From Streptomyces clavifer (GTDB taxonomy: Bacteria; Actinomycetota; Actinomycetes; Streptomycetales; Streptomycetaceae): a stretch of DNA of 64,000 nt. Below, piece by piece: positions 58,877 through 64,000 of this stretch. A program made the position numbers and the translations under genes. The first letter of the stretch is position 1. The number at the start of each line of letters is the position of its first letter. The DNA is taken from positions 1 through 64,000 of the forward strand of contig BMWJ01000009.1 in NCBI GenBank assembly GCA_014651175.1. Reading direction: 5' to 3'. The notes under the pieces are model-generated. The model worked only from the letters and a program-made list of their open reading frames with translations. It was not told the DNA's origin and did not search any database.

Positions 58877-60145
58877 TTAACCGAAAAAGTTCCGCACGTG
58901 CTCCAGGCCGTCCACCAGGGCGTCGACCTCGGCGGGTGTGGAGTACAGATAGAACGACGCCCGCGTCGTCGCAGGAATTCCGTACCGCAGGCACACCGGC
59001 CGCGCGCAGTGGTGTCCGACCCGGACCGCGATGCCCTGCTCGTCGAGCACCTGCCCCACATCGTGCGGGTGGATGTCGCCGAGGGTGAACGAGATCGTCG
59101 CACCCCGGTCCTCGGCCGTCGCCGGGCCGATGATCCGGAGGTCCGGAACCTCCAGGAGCCTGCGCACCGCGTACTCGGTGATCGCCTGCTCGTGGCGGTG
59201 GATGTTCTCCATGCCGATGGCCGAGAGGTAGTCCACTGCCGCGCCGAGGCCGACGGCCTGCGCGATCGGGGGCGTACCGGCCTCGAACTTGTACGGCGCG
59301 GGGGCGTACGTCGACGAGTGCATCGACACGGTCTCGATCATCTCGCCGCCGCCGAGGAACGGAGGCAGGTCCTCCAGGAGCTCCTGCCGTCCCCAGAGCA
59401 CGCCGATGCCGGTCGGGCCGACCATCTTGTGGCCGGTGAAGGCCACGAAGTCGGCCTGCAGCGCCTGCACGTCGAGCACCATGTGCGGGGCCGCCTGCGA
59501 GGCGTCGATGCAGACCAGTGCGCCGACCTGCTGGGCACGGCGGATGATCTTCTCGACCGGATTGATGGTGCCCATGATGTTGGAGACCAGGGTGAAGGAG
59601 ACGATCTTCGTCTTCTCCGTGATGATCTCGTCGATGTTGGACAGGTCCAGCCGGCCGTCGTCCGTGATGCCGAACCACTTCAGCTTCGCGCCCGTGCGCT
59701 GCGAGAGCAGCTGCCACGGCACGATGTTGGAGTGGTGCTCCATCTCCGTGGTGACGATCTCGGTGTCGCTGTCGACCCGGTAGGGCTCGTCGGCCCAGCC
59801 GAGCATGTTGGCGACGAGGTTCAGCGACTCCGAGGCGTTCTTGGTGAAGATCACCTCGTTGCGACTGGGCGCATTGATGAACGCCGCGACCTTGTCGCGA
59901 GCGCCCTCGTACAGCGCGGTGGCCTCCTCGGCGATCGTGTACACACCGCGGTGGACGTTGGCGTTGTGCCGCTCGTAGTACTCGTTGAGCGCGTCGAGGA
60001 CCTGGCGCGGCTTCTGCGAGGTCGCCGCGCTGTCCAGGTAAACGATCTTCTTGCCGTCATGGACCGTGCGGTCCAGGATCGGGAAGTCCTTGCGGATCGC
60101 CTCGGTGTCGAGGAGGCCGGAGAGCCCCTGTCGGGCGTCAGTCAC
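58877..60145 (-). CDS. sufS: Cysteine desulfurase SufS
   Basis: A 422-residue PLP enzyme that supplies sulfur for cluster assembly. K240 in FTGHKMVGPTG binds PLP, and C380 in VGHHCARPV is the persulfide cysteine. The group II signature fits SufS. The GTG start overlaps the SufC stop, so synthesis is coupled to SufC. Confidence 0.95.
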   Translation of the reverse strand: MTDARQGLSGLLDTEAIRKDFPILDRTVHDGKKIVYLDSAATSQKPRQVLDALNEYYERHNANVHRGVYTIAEEATALYEGARDKVAAFINAPSRNEVIFTKNASESLNLVANMLGWADEPYRVDSDTEIVTTEMEHHSNIVPWQLLSQRTGAKLKWFGITDDGRLDLSNIDEIITEKTKIVSFTLVSNIMGTINPVEKIIRRAQQVGALVCIDASQAAPHMVLDVQALQADFVAFTGHKMVGPTGIGVLWGRQELLEDLPPFLGGGEMIETVSMHSSTYAPAPYKFEAGTPPIAQAVGLGAAVDYLSAIGMENIHRHEQAITEYAVRRLLEVPDLRIIGPATAEDRGATISFTLGDIHPHDVGQVLDEQGIAVRVGHHCARPVCLRYGIPATTRASFYLYSTPAEVDALVDGLEHVRNFFG

Positions 60146-60906
60146 GCGGAAGCGCCACCCTTCGTGTAGGCCTCGTAGCCCTCGTTCTCCAGCTTGTCCG
60201 CCAGCTCGGCTCCGCCGGAGGCGGCGATCCGGCCGTTGGCGAAGACATGCACGTAGTCGGGCTTGATGTACTTGAGGATGCGCGTGTAGTGCGTGATCAG
60301 CAGGGTGCCGACCTCACCGGTCTCGCGCACCCGGTTGACGCCCTCGGAGACGGTCTTCAGCGCGTCGACGTCCAGGCCGGAGTCGGTCTCGTCGAGGATC
60401 GCGACCTTCGGCTTGAGGAGCTCCAGCTGGAGGATCTCGTGGCGCTTCTTCTCACCGCCGGAGAAGCCCTCGTTGACGTTGCGCTCGGCGAAGGCGGGGT
60501 CCATCTGGAGCCCGGCCATCGTCTCCTTGACCTCCTTCACCCACGTACGCAGCTTGGGTGCCTCGCCGCGGACGGCGGTGGCGGAGGTGCGCAGGAAGTT
60601 GGAGACCGAGACACCGGGGATCTCGACCGGGTACTGCATGGCGAGGAACAGGCCGGCGCGGGCGCGCTCGTCGACGGACATCTCCAGGACGTCCTCGCCG
60701 TCCAGGGTCACCGTGCCACTCGTGATCGTGTACTTGGGGTGACCCGCGAGCGAGTAGGCGAGGGTGGACTTGCCGGACCCGTTCGGGCCCATGATGGCGT
60801 GGGTCTCGCCCTGCTTCACGGTCAGGTCGACGCCCTTGAGGATCTCCTTCGTGGCGTTGTCGGCCTCGACGGAGACGTGCAGGTCGCGGATTTCAAGCGT
60901 TGCCAT
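60142..60906 (-). CDS. sufC: Fe-S cluster assembly ATPase SufC
   Basis: A 254-residue ABC-type ATPase of the SufBCD scaffold. Walker A is GPNGSGKST at 40-48, the signature is FSGGEKKR and Walker B is ILDETDSGLD, all in the SufC form. ATG at 60906; it lies 7 bases after the Rieske gene. Confidence 0.95.
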   Translation of the reverse strand: MATLEIRDLHVSVEADNATKEILKGVDLTVKQGETHAIMGPNGSGKSTLAYSLAGHPKYTITSGTVTLDGEDVLEMSVDERARAGLFLAMQYPVEIPGVSVSNFLRTSATAVRGEAPKLRTWVKEVKETMAGLQMDPAFAERNVNEGFSGGEKKRHEILQLELLKPKVAILDETDSGLDVDALKTVSEGVNRVRETGEVGTLLITHYTRILKYIKPDYVHVFANGRIAASGGAELADKLENEGYEAYTKGGASA

Positions 60907-60913
60907 GGGTGAC

Positions 60914-61231
60914 TCAGGACTCCTGGGTGACGGAGACGAGCACATCGTCCCCTTCGATCTTGACGGGGTATACGGGGACGGGGCGCGTCGCGGGAAGACC
61001 GGACGGCTTGCCGGTGCGGAGGTCGAAGCTCGATCCGTGCAGCCAGCACTCGATCGCGCAGTCCTCCACCTCGCCCTCCGACAGCGAGACGTTCGCGTGC
61101 GAGCAGATGTCGTTGATCGCGAACACCTCGCCCTCGGTGCGGACGACGGATACCGGCGTGCCGTCGAGCTCCACCCGCTTCGGGGTGTCGTCCTCCAGCT
61201 CGCTCAGCGCACAGGCTTTGACGAAGGCCAT
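60914..61231 (-). CDS. Rieske-type non-haem ferredoxin of the suf operon
   Basis: A 105-residue protein with the Rieske ligands C43-x-H45 and C62-x2-H65 for a [2Fe-2S] cluster. A ferredoxin-like gene at this place is usual in actinobacterial suf operons and may deliver electrons for assembly or repair. Its ATG overlaps the SufD stop. Confidence 0.94.
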   Translation of the reverse strand: MAFVKACALSELEDDTPKRVELDGTPVSVVRTEGEVFAINDICSHANVSLSEGEVEDCAIECWLHGSSFDLRTGKPSGLPATRPVPVYPVKIEGDDVLVSVTQES

Positions 61232-62412
61232 CAGACCGACGCCTTCAGCTCGGTCTCGATCTTGTCGAGGAGACGGGCCTCGACGTCCGGCAGACCGATC
61301 TGCTGGACCAGCTCGGCGAAGAAGCCGCGCACGACGAGCCGGCGGGCCTCCTCGGCCGGGATGCCGCGGGACTGCAGGTAGAACAGCTGTTCGTCGTCGA
61401 AGCGGCCGGTCGCCGAGGCGTGGCCCGCGCCGACGATCTCGCCGGTCTCGATCTCCAGGTTCGGCACGGAGTCGACCCGGGCACCGTCGGTGAGAACCAG
61501 GTTGCGGTTCATCTCGTAGGTGTCGGTTCCCTCGGCGGCTGCCTGGATGAGGACGTCGCCGATCCAGACGGCGTGTGCGCCGTCGCCCTGCAGCGCGCCC
61601 TTGTAGGCCACGTTGGACTTGCAGTGCGGGGCGTTGTGGTCGACCAGGAGACGGTGCTCCTGGTGCTGGCCCTTGTCGGTGAAGTACAGGCCGAAGAGCT
61701 CCGCCTCGCCGCCGGTGGACGCGTAGGCGACCCGCGGATGGAGGCGGACCACGTCGCCGCCGAAGGTGACGACGATGGACTTGAAGGAGGCGTCCCTGCC
61801 GATCAGCGCGTTGTGCTGACCGACGTGGACGGCCTTCTCGTCCCAGTCCTGGACGGAGACGACGGTGAGCTTCGCCCCGTCGCCGAGGACGTAGTCGACG
61901 TTGGCGGCGAGCACCGCGTCACCGGTGTGGTCGATGACGACGACGGCCTCGGCGAAGGCACCCAGCTCGATGACCTGGTGGCCGTAGGCCACACCGCCCT
62001 CGCCGTGCACGGCGATCCGGACCGGCTCGGTGAGCACGGCCTCCTTCGCGACCGTGACGACCGAGGCCTGCTGGAAGGACGAGTACGCCTGCGCGGCGAC
62101 CCGGTCCACCGGCGTACCGGCCCTGCCGAGCCGCGCGTCGTCGCGGCCGACGGTCTCGACCGTGACGCCCGAGGGCGCCTCGATGACGACCTTCACACCG
62201 TCACCGGTGGCGACGGCGGTGCCGTCGTGCAGTCCGCGCAGCCGCTCCAGCGGCGTGAACCGCCATTCCTCCTCGCGGCCGTGCGGCACCGGGAAGTCCG
62301 CGACGTCGAAGGACGGGGGGGCGCTCATGCGCGTGGCGACGGTGGACTCGGCCGCCACCGCGATGGACCCGGCGGTGGTGGAGCCCGCAGGGATGTTCTG
62401 AGCCTCAGCCAT
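61231..62412 (-). CDS. sufD: Fe-S cluster assembly protein SufD
   Basis: A 393-residue beta-helix protein of the SufBCD scaffold. An N-terminal segment (HGREEEWRFTPLERL) is followed by the beta-helix and the C-terminal part QLFYLQSRGIPAEEARRLVVRGF, shared with SufB. The ATG at 62412 matches the usual N-terminus MAEAQNIPAG. It is 71 bases after SufB in the same operon. Confidence 0.95.
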   Translation of the reverse strand: MAEAQNIPAGSTTAGSIAVAAESTVATRMSAPPSFDVADFPVPHGREEEWRFTPLERLRGLHDGTAVATGDGVKVVIEAPSGVTVETVGRDDARLGRAGTPVDRVAAQAYSSFQQASVVTVAKEAVLTEPVRIAVHGEGGVAYGHQVIELGAFAEAVVVIDHTGDAVLAANVDYVLGDGAKLTVVSVQDWDEKAVHVGQHNALIGRDASFKSIVVTFGGDVVRLHPRVAYASTGGEAELFGLYFTDKGQHQEHRLLVDHNAPHCKSNVAYKGALQGDGAHAVWIGDVLIQAAAEGTDTYEMNRNLVLTDGARVDSVPNLEIETGEIVGAGHASATGRFDDEQLFYLQSRGIPAEEARRLVVRGFFAELVQQIGLPDVEARLLDKIETELKASV

Positions 62413-62483
62413 GGCTGTCGTGGTGCTCGCTTTCTCAGTCAAGAACTCTCGGGGATTCGATCGGCGGACGGCGCGCGGCCGTA

Positions 62484-63905
62484 CTAACCGACCGAACCCT
62501 CCATCTGCAGCTCGATCAGCCGGTTGAGCTCCAGGGCGTACTCCATGGGCAGCTCCTTCGCGATCGGCTCGACGAAGCCGCGCACGATCATCGCCATGGC
62601 CTCGAACTCCGTGAGTCCGCGGCTCATGAGGTAGAAGAGCTGGTCCTCGGAGACCTTGGAGACAGTCGCCTCGTGCCCCATCGAGACGTCGTCCTCGCGG
62701 ACGTCGACGTAGGGGTAGGTGTCGGAGCGCGAGATGGTGTCCACGAGCAGCGCGTCGCACAGCACGTTCGACTTGGCGCCCGGGGCGCCCTCACCGATCT
62801 CGATCAGACCGCGGTAGGAGGTGCGGCCACCGCCCCGTGCCACCGACTTGGAGACGATGTTGGAGGAGGTGTTCGGGGCCATGTGGACCATCTTGGCGCC
62901 GGCGTCCTGGTGCTGGCCCTCGCCCGCGAAGGCGATGGACAGGGTCTCGCCCTTGGCGTGCTCGCCCATCAGGTACACGGCCGGGTACTTCATCGTGACC
63001 TTGGAGCCGATGTTGCCGTCGACCCACTCCATGGTCGCGCCCTCGTACGCCACGGCGCGCTTGGTGACGAGGTTGTAGACGTTGTTCGACCAGTTCTGGA
63101 TCGTCGTGTAGCGGCAGCGGCCGCCCTTCTTCACGATGATCTCGACGACCGCGGAGTGCAGGGAGTCCGAGGAGTAGATCGGCGCCGTGCAGCCCTCGAC
63201 GTAGTGGACGTAGGCGTCCTCGTCGACGATGATCAGCGTCCGCTCGAACTGGCCCATGTTCTCCGTGTTGATACGGAAGTAGGCCTGGAGCGGGATCTCC
63301 ACGTGCACGCCCTTCGGCACGTAGATGAAGGAGCCGCCGGACCACACGGCCGAGTTCAGCGAGGCGAACTTGTTGTCACCGACGGGGATGATCGTGCCGA
63401 AGTACTCCTTGAAGAGCTCCGGGTGCTCCTTCAGCGCGGTGTCGGTGTCCATGAAGATGACACCCTGCGCCTCCAGCTCCTCGTTGATCTGGTGGTAGAC
63501 GACCTCGGACTCGTACTGCGCGGCGACACCGGCGACGAGGCGCTGCTTCTCCGCCTCGGGGATGCCGAGCTTGTCGTACGTGTTCTTGATGTCCTCGGGC
63601 AGGTCCTCCCAGGACTCCGCCTGCTTCTCCGTGGACCGCACGAAGTACTTGATGTTGTCGAAGTCGATCCCCGACAGGTCCGAGCCCCAGTTCGGCATGG
63701 GCTTCTTGCCGAACAGCTTCAGGCCCTTGAGCCGGAGATTCAGCATCCACTCCGGCTCGTTCTTCTTCTCCGAGATGTCGCGGACGACAGCTTCGGACAG
63801 GCCGCGCTTCGCCGCCGCGCCTGCCGCGTCGGAGTCGGCCCAGCCGAATTCGTACGTGCCCAGGCCATCGAGCTCAGGGTGGGCAGTCTCCGTAGGGAGC
63901 GTCAT
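62484..63905 (-). CDS. sufB: Fe-S cluster assembly protein SufB
   Basis: A 473-residue scaffold protein. It has the family stretches [36 protein letters not shown] and the C-terminal [29 protein letters not shown] precedes the ATG at 63905. It is the first suf gene inside the window. In actinobacteria a SufR-type regulator usually precedes it; that gene would lie beyond the right edge. Confidence 0.96.
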   Translation of the reverse strand: MTLPTETAHPELDGLGTYEFGWADSDAAGAAAKRGLSEAVVRDISEKKNEPEWMLNLRLKGLKLFGKKPMPNWGSDLSGIDFDNIKYFVRSTEKQAESWEDLPEDIKNTYDKLGIPEAEKQRLVAGVAAQYESEVVYHQINEELEAQGVIFMDTDTALKEHPELFKEYFGTIIPVGDNKFASLNSAVWSGGSFIYVPKGVHVEIPLQAYFRINTENMGQFERTLIIVDEDAYVHYVEGCTAPIYSSDSLHSAVVEIIVKKGGRCRYTTIQNWSNNVYNLVTKRAVAYEGATMEWVDGNIGSKVTMKYPAVYLMGEHAKGETLSIAFAGEGQHQDAGAKMVHMAPNTSSNIVSKSVARGGGRTSYRGLIEIGEGAPGAKSNVLCDALLVDTISRSDTYPYVDVREDDVSMGHEATVSKVSEDQLFYLMSRGLTEFEAMAMIVRGFVEPIAKELPMEYALELNRLIELQMEGSVG

Positions 63906-64000
63906 GCGGGGTTCCTCCCGGGCGTACTTGCAGATGCTGATGTGGTGGTCTGTGGTGCTGCGGGGCTGCTGCGCGGGACGAACGTCGTGCACACGCCGTC
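63906..64000 (-). other. Leader upstream of sufB
   Basis: The last 95 bases hold the sufB ribosome site and leader only. No start of a further gene and no clear promoter is visible before the edge. Confidence 0.4.

Overview
The window is chromosomal DNA of a high-GC actinobacterium, almost certainly a Streptomyces. The evidence is the very high GC with strong third-position bias, many GTG starts, GTGA/ATGA start-stop overlaps, a helix-turn-helix/DUF397/ATPase trio, twin-arginine and lipoprotein export signals, and a dapA-dapD-suf block of the kind found in Streptomyces. No rRNA, tRNA, insertion sequence, prophage or CRISPR array was seen.

Layout. 1-2.4 kb: end of an unidentified gene, a lipoprotein, a small membrane protein and a VOC/MDMPI fusion. 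2.4-10.4 kb: a galactan locus with GH53 endo-galactanase and GH42 beta-galactosidase on the minus strand, diverging from an ABC importer (binding protein, two permeases) and a LacI repressor, with a near-ideal lac-type operator between them. 10.7-18.0 kb: mixed genes in regulator/target pairs (OYE + MarR, alpha/beta hydrolase + TetR), a class V aminotransferase, a DsbA-like protein and the HTH/DUF397/ATPase trio. 18.1-47.8 kb: a pectin and rhamnogalacturonan-I island interrupted at 22.4-27.7 kb by a GNAT enzyme, an orphan PBP, a purine permease and an ECF sigma unit. 47.8-53.2 kb: small conserved proteins, a TerD protein, a PhoX-like DUF839 protein and a large unknown. 53.5-57.8 kb: dapA and dapD convergent, a TetR/SMR pair and a membrane protein. 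58.1-63.9 kb: the suf iron-sulfur assembly operon (sufB-sufD-Rieske-sufC-sufS-sufU-sufT).

How the island works. Exported enzymes cut pectin: three pectate lyases (two PL1, one PL3), a pectin methylesterase (CE8), a CE12 GDSL acetylesterase and a further alpha/beta hydrolase. GH43, GH53 and GH42 enzymes trim neutral side chains. Two ABC importers bring in oligosaccharides; neither has its own ATPase, so a shared MsiK-type ATPase elsewhere is expected. Uronate dehydrogenase (udh), a 5-dehydro-4-deoxyglucarate dehydratase (kdgD) and an alpha-ketoglutaric semialdehyde dehydrogenase give an oxidative route from galacturonate to 2-oxoglutarate. An IlvD/Edd dehydratase with a second DHDPS-family enzyme under a GntR regulator probably handles another sugar acid. 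LacI, IclR and GntR regulators and several operator-like palindromes sit at the heads of these units.

The least explained parts are a 393-residue protein translationally coupled to kdgD that carries a GH42-like C-aromatic-C-x2-C cluster, a PmoA-like (DUF6807)/Gfo-Idh-MocA/GH43 module, and a 27-codon ORF wedged between coupled genes. The galactarolactone-opening/dehydration step and any enzymes for unsaturated uronates are not visible in the window.
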